Positions 47,467 through 59,903 of a DNA stretch of 64,000 nucleotides are shown here, one piece after another. How positions within the stretch are numbered: the first letter of the stretch is position 1; every line of letters begins with the position of its first letter. This DNA is from Hydractinia symbiolongicarpus (lineage: Eukaryota > Cnidaria > Hydrozoa > Anthoathecata > Hydractiniidae). Location: assembly GCF_029227915.1 (NCBI RefSeq), contig NC_079887.1:4154001-4218000 (forward strand). The letters are read 5' to 3'. The notes beneath the pieces were generated by a model, which was not told where the DNA came from, did no database searches, and was given only the letters and a program-made list of their open reading frames with translations. Made by a program: the position numbers and the translations under genes.

Positions 47467-50400
47467 AGAAATGTTTTCATTTTTGATGAGACGCTGAATA
47501 AAAGACGTTTAATCGCCGGCAAACGAAAACCCGCGACTTCCCGTAAATCCCGGATTCGGCCCGTATAGTCAAAAGTATACAAAGAAAGTACCCAGGGAGT
47601 AAACTCATTTCCCGAACGATTTTTTAATTTTTTTTTCCATCACTAAAACGCCTGAGACTTGTAGTTTTCAGAACTGTTTTCATTTTTGATGAGACGCTTA
47701 ATGAAAGTGCTTTAATCGCTGGCAAACGAAAACCCCTGATTTCCCGTAAATCCCGGGCTTGGCCCGTATAGTCAAATGTATACAAAGAAAGTACCCTGTG
47801 AGTAAACTCATTTCCAAAACAATTTTTTAAATTATCTTTTCACCACTAAAACGCATGAGACTTGTAGTTTTCAAAAATGTTTTCATTTTTGATGAGACGC
47901 TGAATAAAAGAAGTTTAATCGCTGGCAAAGGAAAACCCGCCACTTCCCGTCTATCCCGGACTCGGCCCGTATAGTCAAAAGTATACAAAGAAAGAACCCA
48001 GGGAGTAAACTCATTTCCCGAACGATTTTTTAAATTATTTTTTCACCACTAAAACGCATGAGACTTGTAGTTTTCCAAAATGTTTTCATTTTTGATGAGA
48101 CGCTGAATAAAAGAAGTTTAATCGCCGGCAAACGAAAACCTGCGATTTCCCGTAAATCCCGGACTCGGGCCGTATAGTCAAAAGTATACGAAGAAAGTAC
48201 CCAGGGAGTAAACTCATTCCTCGAACGATTTTTTAAATTATTTTTCCACCACTAAAACGCATGAGACTTGTAGTTTTCAGAAATGTTTTCATTTTTGATG
48301 AGACGCTTAATGAAAGTGGTTTAATCGGCGGCAAACGAAAACCCGTGATTTCCCGTAAATCCCGGCTTGGCCGTATAGTCGAATGTATACAAAGAAAGTA
48401 CCCTGTGAGTAAACTCATTTCCAAAACGATTTTTTAAATTATTTTTTCACCACTAAAACGCATGAGACTTGTATTTTTCAAAAGTGTTTTCATTTTTGAT
48501 GAGACGCTGAATTAAAGAAGTTTAATCGCCGCCTAACGAAAACCCGCGATTTCCCGTAAATCCCGGGCTTGGCCCGTATAGTTGAATGTATATAAAGAAA
48601 GTACCCAGGGAGTAAACTGATTTCCCTAACGATTTTTCAAATCATTTTTGCACCACTAGAACGAATGAGACTTGTAGTTTTCAAAAATGTTTTCATTTTT
48701 AATGAGACGCTTAATGAAAGAGGTTTAATCGCCGGCAAACGAAAACCCGCGATTTCCCGTAAATCCCGGGCTTGTCCCGTATAGTCGAATGTATACAAAG
48801 ATGGTACCCAGGGAGTAAACTCATTTCCAAAACGATTTTTTAAATTATTTTTTCACCACTAAAACGCATGAGACTTGTATTTTTCAAAAGTGTTTTCATT
48901 TTTGATGAGACGCTGAATTAAAGAAGTTTAATCGCCGGCAAACGAAAACCCGCGATTTCCTGTAAATCCCGGGCTTGGCCCGTTTAGTTGAATGTATATA
49001 AAGAAAGTACCCAGGGAGTAAACTGATTTCCCGAACGATTTTTCAAATTATTTTTGCACCACTAGAACGAATGAGACTTGTAGTTTTTAAAAATGTTTTC
49101 ATTTTTAATGAGACGCTTAATGAAAGAGGTTTAATCGCCGGCAAACGAAAACCCGCGATTTCCCGTAAACCCCTTGCTTGGCCCGTATAGTCAAAAGTAT
49201 ACAAAGAAAGTACCCAGGGAGCAAACTCATTTCCCGAACGATTTTTTAAATTATTTTTTCACCACTAAAACGCATGAGACTTGTAGTTTTCAGAAATGTT
49301 TTCATTTTTGATGAGACGCTTAATAAAAGTGGTTTAATCGCCGGCAAACGGAAACCCGCGATTTCCCGTAAATCCCGGGCTTTGCCCGTATAGTTGAATG
49401 TATACAAAGAAAGTACCCTGTGAGTAAACTCATTTCCAGAACGATTTTTTAGATTATTTTTTCACCACTAAAACGCATGAGACTTGTATTTTTCAAAAGT
49501 GTTTTCATTTTTGATGAGACGCTGAATTAAAGAAGTTTAATCGCCGCCAAACGAAAACCCGCGATTTCCCGTAAGTCCCGGGCTTGGCCCGTTTAGTTGA
49601 ATGTATATAAAGAAAGTACCCAGGGAGTAAACTGATTTCCCGAACGATTTTTTAAATTATTTTTTCACCACTAAAACGCATGAGACTTGTAGTTTTTAGA
49701 AATGTTTTCATTTTTGATGAGACGCTGAATAAAAGACGTTTTATCGCCGGAAAACGAAAACCCGCGACTTCCCGTAAATCCCGGATTCGGCCCGTATAGT
49801 CAAAAGTATACAAAGAAAGTACCCAGGGAGTAAACTCATTTCCCGAACGATTTTTTAATTTTTTTTTCCATCACTAAAACGCCTGAGACTTGTAGTTTTC
49901 AGAACTGTTTTCATTTTTGATGAGACGCTTAATGAAAGTGGTTTAATCGCTGGCAAACGAAAACCCCTGATTTCCCGTAAATCCCGGGCTTGGCCCGTAT
50001 AGTCAAATGTATACAAAGAAAGTACCCTGTGAGTAAACTCATTTCCAAAACGATTTTTTAAATTATCTTTTCACCACTAAAACGCATGAGACTTGTAGTT
50101 TTCAAAAATGTTTTCATTTTTGATGAGACGCTGAATAAAAGAAGTTTAATCGCCGGCAAACGAAAACCCGCGACTTCCCGTATATCCCGGACTCGGCCCG
50201 TATAGTCAAAAGTATACAAAGAAAGAACCCAGGGAGTAAACTCATTTCCCGAACGATTTTTTAAATTATTTTTTCACCACTAAAACGCATGAGACTTGTA
50301 GTTTTCCAAAATGTTTTCATTTTTGATGAGACGCTGAATAAAAGAAGTTTAATCGCCGGCAAACGAAAACCTGCGATTTCCCGTAAATCCCGGACTCGGC

Positions 50401-51400
50401 CCGTATAGTCAAAAGTACACGAAGAAAGTACCCAGGGAGTAAACTCATTCCTCGAACGATTTTTTAAATTATTTTTCCACCACTAAAACGCATGAGACTT
50501 GTAGGTTTCAGAAATGTTTTCATTTTTGATGAGACGCTTAATGAAAGTGGTTTAATCGCCGGCAAACGAAAATCCGTGATTTCCCGTAAATCCCGGCTTG
50601 GCCGTATAGTCGAATGTATACAAAGAAAGTACCCTGTGAGTAAACTCATTTCCAAAACGATTTTTTAAATTATTTTTTCACCACTAAAACGCATGAGACT
50701 TGTAGTTTTCAAAAATGTTTTCATTTTTAATGAGACGCTTAATGAAAGAGGTTTAATCGCCGGCAAACGAAAACCCGCGATTTCCCGTAAATCCCGGGCT
50801 TGTCCCGTATAGTCGAATGTATACAAAGATGGTACCCAGGGAGTAAACTCATTTCCAAAACGATTTTTTAAATTATTTTTTCACCACTAAAACGCATGAG
50901 ACTTGTATTTTTCAAAAGTGTTTTCATTTTTGATGAGACGCTGAATTAAAGAAGTTTAATCGCCGGCAAACGAAAACCCGCGAATTCCCGTAAATCCCGG
51001 GCTTGGCCCGTTTAGTTGAATGTATATAAAGAAAATACCCAGGGAGTAAACTGATTTCCCGAACGATTTTTCAAATTATTTTTGCACCACTAGAACGAAT
51101 GAGACTTGTAGTTTTTAAAAATGTTTTCATTTTTAATGAGACGCTTAATGAAAGAGGTTTAATCGCCGGCAAACGAAAACCCGCGATTTCCCGTAAACCC
51201 CTTGCTTGGCCCGTATAGTCAAAAGTATACAAAGAAAGTACCCAGGGAGCAAACTCATTTCCCGAACGATTTTTTAAATTATTTTTTCACCACTAAAACG
51301 CATGAGGCTTGTAGTTTTTAGAAATGTTTTCATTTTTGATGAGACGCTTAATAAAAGTGGTTTAATCGCCGGCAAACGAAAACCCGCGATTTCCCGTAAA
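47467..51400. repeat. 2,231-bp (11-monomer) tandem duplication with one monomer lost in copy 2
   Basis: Copy 1 is 47467-49697; copy 2 starts at 49698. The offset is 2,231 bp (AAAGACGTTT at 47501 and 49732) until 48473/50704. It then drops to 2,028 bp (GGTACCC at 48803 and 50831), because one A-type monomer (about 48473-48675) is missing from copy 2. Homology ends near 51400, where copy 2 enters the 4-mer series. Shared oddities are the CCATCACTAAAACGCCTGAG and GAACTGTTTTC monomers. Confidence 0.8.
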
Positions 51401-53819
51401 TCCCGGCTTGGCCGTATAGTCGAATGTATACAAAGAAAGTACCCTGTGAGTAAACTCATTTCCAAAACGATTTTTTAAATTATTTTTTCACCACTAAAAC
51501 GCATGAGACTTGTAGTTTTCAAAAATGTTTTCATTTTTAATGAGACGCTTAATGAAAGAGGTTTAATCGCCGGCAAACGAAAACCCGCGATTTCCCGTAA
51601 ATCCCGGGCTTGTCCCGTATAGTCGAATGTATACAAAGATGGTACCCAGGGAGTAAACTCATTTCCAAAACGATTTTTTAAATTATTTTTTCACCACTAA
51701 AACGCATGAGACTTGTATTTTTCAAAAGTGTTTTCATTTTTGATGAGACGCTGAATTAAAGAAGTTTAATCGCCGGCAAACGAAAACCCGCGATTTCCCG
51801 TAAATCCCGGGCTTGGCCCGTTTAGTTGAATGTATATAAAGAAAGTACCCAGGGAGTAAACTGATTTCCCGAACGATTTTTCAAATTATTTTTGCACCAC
51901 TAGAACGAATGAGACTTGTAGTTTTTAAAAATGTTTTCATTTTTAATGAGACGCTTAATGAAAGAGGTTTAATCGCCGGCAAACGAAAACCCGCGATTTC
52001 CCGTAAACCCCTTGCTTGGCCCGTATAGTCAAAAGTATACAAAGAAAGTACCCAGGGAGCAAACTCATTTCCCGAACGATTTTTTAAATTATTTTTTCAC
52101 CACTAAAACGCATGAGGCTTGTAGTTTTCAGAAATGTTTTCATTTTTGATGAGACGCTTAATAAAAGTGGTTTAATCGCCGGCAAACGAAAACCCGCGAT
52201 TTCCCGTAAATCCCGGCTTGGCCGTATAGTCGAATGTATACAAAGAAAGTACGCTGTGAGTAAACTCATTTCCAAAACGATTTTTTAAATTATTTTTTCA
52301 CCACTAAAACGCATGAGACTTGTAGTTTTCAAAAATGTTTTCATTTTTAATGAGACGCTTAATGAAAGAGGTTTAATCGCCGGCAAACGAAAACCCGCGA
52401 TTTCCCGTAAATCCCGGGCTTGTCCCGTATAGTCGAATGTATACAAAGATGGTACCCAGGGAGTAAACTCATTTCCAAAACGATTTTTTAAATTATTTTT
52501 TCACCACTAAAACGAATGAGACTTGTATTTTTCAAAAGTGTTTTCATTTTTGATGAGACGCTGAATTAAAGAAGTTTAATCGCCGGCAAACGAAAACCCG
52601 CGATTTCCCGTAAATCCCGGGCTTGGCCCGTTTAGTTGAATGTATATAAAGAAAGTACCCAGGGAGTAAACTGATTTCCCGAACGATTTTTCAAATTATT
52701 TTTGCACCACTAGAACGAATGAGACTTGTAGTTTTTAAAAATGTTTTCATTTTTAATGAGACGCTTAATGAAAGAGGTTTAATCGCCGGCAAACGAAAAC
52801 CCGCGATTTCCCGTAAAGCCCTTGCTTGGCCCGTATAGTCAAAAGTATACAAAGAAAGTACCCAGGGAGCAAACTCATTTCCCGAACGATTTTTTAAATT
52901 ATTTTTTCACCACTAAAACGCATGAGGCTTGTAGTTTTCAGAAATGTTTTCATTTTTGATGAGACGCTTAATAAAAGTGGTTTAATCGCCGGCAAACGAA
53001 AACCCGCGATTTCCCGTAAATCCCGGGCTTTGCCCGTTTAGTCGAATGTATACAAAGAAAGTACCCTGTGAGTAAACTCATTTCCAGAACGATTTTTTAA
53101 ATTATTTTTTCACCACTAAAACGCATGAGACTTGTAGTTTTCAAAAATGTTTTCATTTTTAATGAGACGCTTAATGAAAGAGGTTTAATCACCGGCAAAC
53201 GAAAACCCGCGATTTCCCGTAAATCCCGGGCTTGTCCCATATAGTCGAATGTATACAAAGATGGTACCCAGGGAGTAAACTCATTTCCAAAACGATTTTT
53301 TAAATTATTTTTTCACCACTAAAACGCATGAGACTTGTATTTTTCAAAAGTGTTTTCATTTTTGATGAGACGCTGAATTAAAGAAGTTTAATCGCCGGCA
53401 AACGAAAACCCGCGATTTCCCGTAAATCCCGGGCTTGGCCCGTTTAGTTGAATGTATATAAAGAAAGTACCCAGGGAGTAAACTGATTTCCCGAACGATT
53501 TTTCAAATTATTTTTGCACCACTAGAACGAATGAGACTTGTAGTTTTTAAAAATGTTTTCATTTTTAATGAGACGCTTAATGAAAGAGGTTTAATCGCCG
53601 GCAAACGAAAACCCGCGATTTCCCGTAAACCCCTTGCTTGGCCCGTATAGTCAAAAGTATACAAAGAAAGTACCCAGGGAGCAAACTCATTTCCCGAACG
53701 ATTTTTTAATTTATTTTTTCACCACTAAAACGCATGAGGCTTGTAGTTTTCAGAAATGTTTTCATTTTTGATGAGACGCTTAATAAAAGTGGTTTAATCG
53801 CCGGCAAACGAAAACCCGC
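50578..53819. repeat. Four successive 4-monomer HOR units (810-812 bp)
   Basis: Units are 50578-51387, 51388-52197, 52198-53007 and 53008-53819. The diagnostic word GATGGTACCC places GGTACC at 50831, 51641, 52451 and 53263, steps of 810, 810 and 812. The two missing bases lie in CCCGGCTTGGCCG, which becomes the full CCCGGGCTTTGCCCG at the start of the fourth unit. Each unit is B-like, A, B-like, then a GTGGTTT monomer. A related older unit lies upstream at about 48550-49361. Private changes are few (50984 AATT, 52252 ACGC, 52817 AGCC, 53190 ACC). Confidence 0.85.
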
Positions 53820-54563
53820 GATTTCCCGTAAATCCCGGGCTTTGCCCGTATAGTCGAATGTATACAAAGAAAGTACCCTGTGAGTAAACTCATTTCCAGA
53901 ACGATTTTTTAGATTATTTTTTCACCACTAAAACGCATGAGACTTGTATTTTTCAAAAGTGTTTTCATTTTTGATGAGACGCTGAATTAAAGAAGTTTAA
54001 TCGCCGCCAAACGAAAACCCGCGATTTCCCGTAAGTCCCGGGCTTGGCCCGTTTAGTTGAATGTATATAAAGAAAGTACCCAGGGAGTAAACTGATTTCC
54101 CGAACGATTTTTCAAATTATTTTTGCACCACTAGAACGAATGAGACTTGTAGTTTTTAAAAATGTTTTCATTTTTAATGAGACGCTTAATGAAAGAGGTT
54201 TAATCGCCGGCAAACGAAAACCCGCGATTTCCCGTAAATCCCGGGCTTGGCCCGTATAGTCGAATGTATACAAAGAAAGTACACTGTGAGTAAACTCATT
54301 TCCAGAACGATTTTTTAATTTTTTTTTTCACCACTTAAACGCATGAGACTTGTAGTTTTCAAAAATGTTTTCATTTTTGATGAGACGCTAAATAAAAGAA
54401 GTTTAATCGCTGGCAAACAAAAACCCTCGATTTCCCGTAAATCCCGGGCTTAGCCCGTATAGTCGAATGTATACAAAGAAAGTACCCTGTGAGTAAACTC
54501 ATTTCCCGAACGATTTTTTAAATTATTTTTTCACCACTAAAACGCATGAGACTTGTAGTTTTC
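53820..54563. repeat. Satellite linker segment
   Basis: About three and a half monomers that do not continue the 4-mer period. They include one with TTTTTAGATT, an A-type with CGCCGCC, and a monomer with an extended T run and CACTTAAACGC near 54330. No gene or foreign sequence is seen. Confidence 0.65.
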
Positions 54564-57030
54564 AAAAATGTTTTCATTTTTGATGAGACGCTGAATCAAA
54601 GAAGTTTAATCGCCGCCAAACGAAAACCCGCGATTTCCCGTAAATCCCGGGCTTGGCCCGTATAGTTGAATGTATATAAAGAAAGTACCCAGGGAGTAAA
54701 CTGATTTCCCTAACGATTTTTAAAATCATTTTTGCACCACTAGAACGAATGAGACTTGTAGTTTTCAAAAATGTTTTCATTTTTAATGAGACGCTTAATG
54801 AAAGAGGTTTAATCGCCGGCAAACGAAAACCCGCGATTTCCCGTAAATCCCGGGCTTGTCCCGTATAGTCGAATGTATACAAAGAAGGTACCCTGGGAGT
54901 AAACTCATTTCCCGAACGATTTTTTAAATTATTTTTTCACCACTAAAACGCATGAGACTTGTATTTTTCAAAAGTGTTTTCATTTTTGATGAGACGCTGA
55001 ATTAAAGAAGTATAATCGCCGGCAAACGAAAACCCGCGATTTCCCGTAAATCCCGGGCTTGGCCCGTTTAGTTGAATGTATATAAAGAAAGTACCCAGGG
55101 AGTAAACTGATTTCCCGAACGATTTTACAAATTATTTTTGCACCACTAGAACAAATGAGACTTGTAGTTTTTAAAAATGTTTTCATTTTTAATGAGACGC
55201 TTAATGAAAGAGGTTTAATCGCCGGCAAACGAAAACCCGCGATTTCCCGTAAATCCCGGGCTTGGCCCGTATAGTCGAATGTATACAAAGAAAGTACCCT
55301 GTGAGTAAAGTCGTTTCCAGAACGATTGTTTAAATTATCTTTTCACCACTAAAACGCATGAGACTTGTAGTTTTTAAAAATGTTTTCATTTTTGATGAGA
55401 CGCTGAATAAAAGAAGTTTAATCGCCGGCAAACGAAAACCTGCGATTTCCCGTAAATCCCAGACTCGACCATATAGTCAAAAGTATACAAAGAAAGTACC
55501 CTGGGATTAAACTCATTTCCCGAAGGATTTTTTAAATTATTTTTTCACCACTAAAACGCATGGGACTTGTAGTTTTCAAAAATGTTTTCATTTTTGATGA
55601 GACGCTGAATAAAAGAACTTTAATCGCCGGCAAACGAAAACCTGCGATTTCCCGTAAATCCCGGACTCGGCCCGTAAAGTCAAAAGTATACAAAGAAAGT
55701 ACCCAGGGAGTAAACTCATTTCCCAAACGATTTTTTAAATTATTATTTCACCACTAAAGCCCATGAGACTTGTAGATTTTAAAAATGTTTTCATTTTTGA
55801 TGAGACGCTGAATTAAAGAAGTTTAATCGCCGCCAAACGAAAACCCGCGATTTCCCGTAAATCCCGGGCTTGGCCCGTATAGTTGAATGTATATAAAGAA
55901 AGTACCCAGGGAGTAAACTGATTTCCCTAACGATTTTTAAAATCATTTTTGCACCACTAGAACGAATGAGACTTGTAGTTTTCAAAAATGTTTTCATTTT
56001 TAATGAGACGCTTAATGAAAGAGGTTTAATCGCCGGCAAACGAAAACCCGCGATTTCCCGTAAATCCCGGGCTTGTCCCGTATAGTCGAATGTATACAAA
56101 GAAGGTACCCAGGGAGTAAACTCATTTCCCGAACGATTTTTTAAATTATTTTTTCACCACTAAAACGCATGAGACTTGTATTTTTCAAAAGTGTTTTCAT
56201 TTTTGATGAAACGCTGAATTAAAGAAGTATAATCGCCGGCAAACGAAAACCCGCGATTTCCCGTAAATCCCGGGCTTGGCCCGTTTAGTTGAATGTATAT
56301 AAAGAAAGTACCCAGGGAGTAAACTGATTTCCCGAACGATTTTACAAATTATTTTTGCACCACTAGAACAAATGAGACTTGTAGTTTTTAAAAATGTTTT
56401 CATTTTTAATGAGACGCTTAATGAAAGAGGTTTAATCGCCGGCAAACGAAAACCCGCGATTTCCCGTAAATCCCGGGCTTGGCCCGTATAGTCGAATGTA
56501 TACAAAGAAAGTACCCTGTGAGTAAAGTCGTTTCCAGAACGATTTTTTAAATTATCTTTTCACCACTAAAACGCATGAGACTTGTAGTTTTCAAAAATGT
56601 TTTCATTTTTGATGAGACGCTGAATAAAAGAAGTTTAATCTCCGGCAAACGAAAACCTGCGATTTCCCGTAAATCCCGGACTCGGCCATATAGTCAAAAG
56701 TATACAAAGAAAGTACCCTGGGATTAAACTTATTTCCCGAAGGATTTTTTAAATTATTTTTTCACCACTAAAACGCATGAGACTTGTAGTTTTCAAAAAT
56801 GTTTTCATTTTTGATGAGACGCTGAATAAAAGAACTTTAATCGCCGGCAAACGAAAACCTGCGATTTCCCGTAAATCCCGGACTCGGCCCGTAAAGTCAA
56901 AAGTATACAAAGAAAGTACCCAGGGAGTAAAATCATTTCCCAAACGATTTTTTAAATTATTATTTCACCACTAAAGCCCATGAGACTTGTAGATTTTAAA
57001 AATGTTTTCATTTTTGATGAGACGCTGAAT
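54564..57030. repeat. 1,217-bp (6-monomer) tandem duplication
   Basis: Copy 1 is 54564-55780 and copy 2 is 55781-56997, with identity running to 57030. The GATTTTACAAATT word, the AAGTATAATCGCC word and the GGATTAAAC / GAAGGATTTTTT pair recur at 1,217 bp (6 x 203 less 1). Differences are sparse: GAATCAAAG versus GAATTAAAG (54596/55813), GATGAGAC versus GATGAAAC (near 56208), and CGATTGTTTAA versus CGATTTTTTAA (near 55326). Confidence 0.82.
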
Positions 57031-59903
57031 AAAAGAAGTTTAATCGCCGGCAAACGAAAACCCGCGACTTCCCGTCAATCCCGGATTCGGCCCGTATAGT
57101 CAAAAGTTTACAAAGAAAGTACCCAGGGAGTAAACTCATTTCCCGAACGATTTTTTAAATTATTTTTTGACAACTAAAACGCATGAGACTTGTAGTTTTC
57201 AAAAATGTTTTCATTTTTGATGAGACGCTGAATAAAAGATGTTTAATCGCCGGCAAACGAAAACCTGCGATTTCCCGTAAATCCCGGACTCGGCCCGTAA
57301 AGTCAAAAGTATACAAAGAAAGTACCCAGGGAGTAAACTCATTTCCCAAACGATTTTTTAAATTATTATTTCACCACTAAAGCCCATGAGACTTGTAGAT
57401 TTTAAAAATGTTTTCATTTTTGATGAGACGCTGAATAAAAGAAGTTTAATCGCCGGCAAACGAAAACCCGCGACTTCCCGTAAATCCCGGATTCGGCCCG
57501 TATAGTCAAAAGTATACAAAGAAAGTACCCAGGGAGTAAACTCATTTCCCGAACGATTTTTTAAATTATTTTTTCACCACTAAAACGCATGAGACTTGTA
57601 GTTTTTAAAAATGTTTTCATTTTTGATGGGACGCTGAATAAAAGAAGTTTAATCGCCGGCAAACGAAAACCCGCGACTTCCCGTAAATCCCGGATTCGGG
57701 CCGTATAGTCAAAAGTATACGAAGAAAGTACCCAGGGAGTAAACTCATTCCCGAACGATTTTTTAAATTATTTTTCCACCACTAAAACGCATGAGACTTG
57801 TAGTTTTCAGAAATGTTTTCATTTTTGATGAGACGCTTAATGAAAGTGGTTTAATCGCCGGCAAACGAAAACCCGTGATTTCCCGTAAATCCCGGCTTGG
57901 CCCGTATAGTCGAATGTTTACAAAGAAAGTACCCTGTGAGTAAACTCATTTCCAAAACGATTTTTTAAATTATCTTTTCACCACTAAAACGCATGAGACT
58001 TGTAGTTTTCAAAAATGTTTTCATTTTTGATGAGACGCTGAATAAAAGAAGTTTAATCGCCGGCAAACGAAAACCCGCGACTTCCCGTAAATCCCGGACT
58101 CGGCCCGTATAGTCAAAAGTATACAAAGAAAGAACCCAGGGAGTAAGCTCATTTCCCGAACGATTTTTTAAATTATTTTTCCACCACTAAAACGCATGAG
58201 ACTTGTAGTTTTCAGAAATGTTTTCATTTTTGATGAGACGCTTGATGAAAGAGGTTTAATCGCCGGCAAACGAAAACCCGCGATTTCCTGCAAATCCCGG
58301 GCTTGGCCCGTATAGTCGAATGTATACAAAGAAAGTACCCAGGGAGTAAACTCATTTCCCGAACGATTTTTTAAATTATTTTTTCACCACTAAAACGCAT
58401 GAGACTTGTAGTTTTCAAAAATGTTTTCATTTTTGATGAGACGCTGAATAAAAGAAGTTTAATCGCCGGCAAACGGAAACCCGCGACTTCCCGTAAATCC
58501 CGGACTCGGCCCGCATAGTCAAAAGTATACAAAGAAAGAACCCAGGGAGTAAACTCATTTCCCGAACGATTTTTTAAATTATTTTTTCACCACTAAAACG
58601 CATGAGACTTGTAGTTTTCCAAAATCTTTTCATTTTTGATGAGACGCTGAATAAAAGAAGTTTAATCGCCGGCAAACGAAAACCTGCGATTTCCCGTAAA
58701 TCCCGGACTCGGCCCGTATAGTCAAAAGTATACGAAGAAAGTACCCAGGGAGTAAACTCATTCCCCGAACGATTTTTTAAATTATTTTTCCACCACTAAA
58801 ACGCATGAGACTTGTAGTTTTCAGAAATGTTTTCATTTTTGATGAGAGGCTTAATGAAAGTGGTTTAATCGCCGGCAAACGAAAACCCGTGATTTCCCGT
58901 AAATCCCGGCTTGGCCGTATAGTCGAATGTATACAAAGAAAGTACCCTGTGAGTAAACTCATTTCCAAAACGATTTTTTAAATTATCTTTTCACCACTAA
59001 AAGGCATGAGACTTGTAGTTTTCAAAAATGTTTTCATTTTTGATGGGACGCTGAATAAAAGAAGTTTAATCGCCGGCAAACGAAAACCCGCGACTTCCCG
59101 TAAATCTCGGACTCGGCCCGTATAGTCAAAAGTATACAAAGAAAGAACCCAGGGAGTAAACTCATTTCCCGAACGATTTTTTAAATTATTTCTCCACCAC
59201 TAAAACGCATGAGACTTGTAGTTTTCAGAAATGTTTTCATTTTTGATGAGACGCTTAATGAAAGAGGTTTAATCGCCGGCAAACGAAAACCCGCGATTTC
59301 CCGCAAATCCCGGGCTTGGCCCGTATAGTCGAATGTATACAAAGAAAGTACCCAGGGAGTAAACTCATTTCCCGAACGATTTTTTAAATTATTTTTTCAC
59401 CACTAAAACGCATGAGACTTGTAGTTTTCAGAAATGTTTTCATTTTTGATGAGACGCTTAATGAAAGTGGTTTAATCGCCGGCAAACGAAAACCCGTGAT
59501 TTCCCGTAAATCCCGGGCTTGGCCCGTATAGTCGAATGTAAACAAAGAAATTACCCTGTGAGTAAACTCATTTCCAAAACGATTCTTTAAATTATCTTTT
59601 CACCACTAAAACGCATGAAACTTGTAGTTTTCAAAAATGTTTTCATTTTTGATGAGACGCTGAATAAAAGAAGTTTAATCGCCGGCAAACGAAAACCCGC
59701 GACTTCCCGTAAATCCCGAATTCGGCCCGTATAGTCAAAAGTATACAAAGAAAGTACCCAGGGAGTAAACTCATTTCCCGAACGATTTTTTAATTTTTTT
59801 TTCCATCACTAAAACGCCTGAGACTTGTAGTTTTCAGAAATGTTTTCATTTTTGATGAGACGCTTAATGAAAGTGGTTTAATCGCTGGCAAACGAAAACC
59901 CCT
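56458..59903. repeat. 17-monomer HOR (3,446 bp), copy C2
   Basis: The next copy starts at 59904 with offset 3,446 bp (17 x 203 less 5). Shared markers include AATCTCCGGC, GGCCATATAG, CACAACTAAAACG-type words, GAAGGATTTTTTAAATT, AAAAGATGTTTAATCGCC and GAGAGGCTTAATG (about 58846 and 62292). The last three monomers of C2 (about 59640-59903, with the CCATCACTAAAACGCCTGAG type) have no counterpart in C3. Confidence 0.8.
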
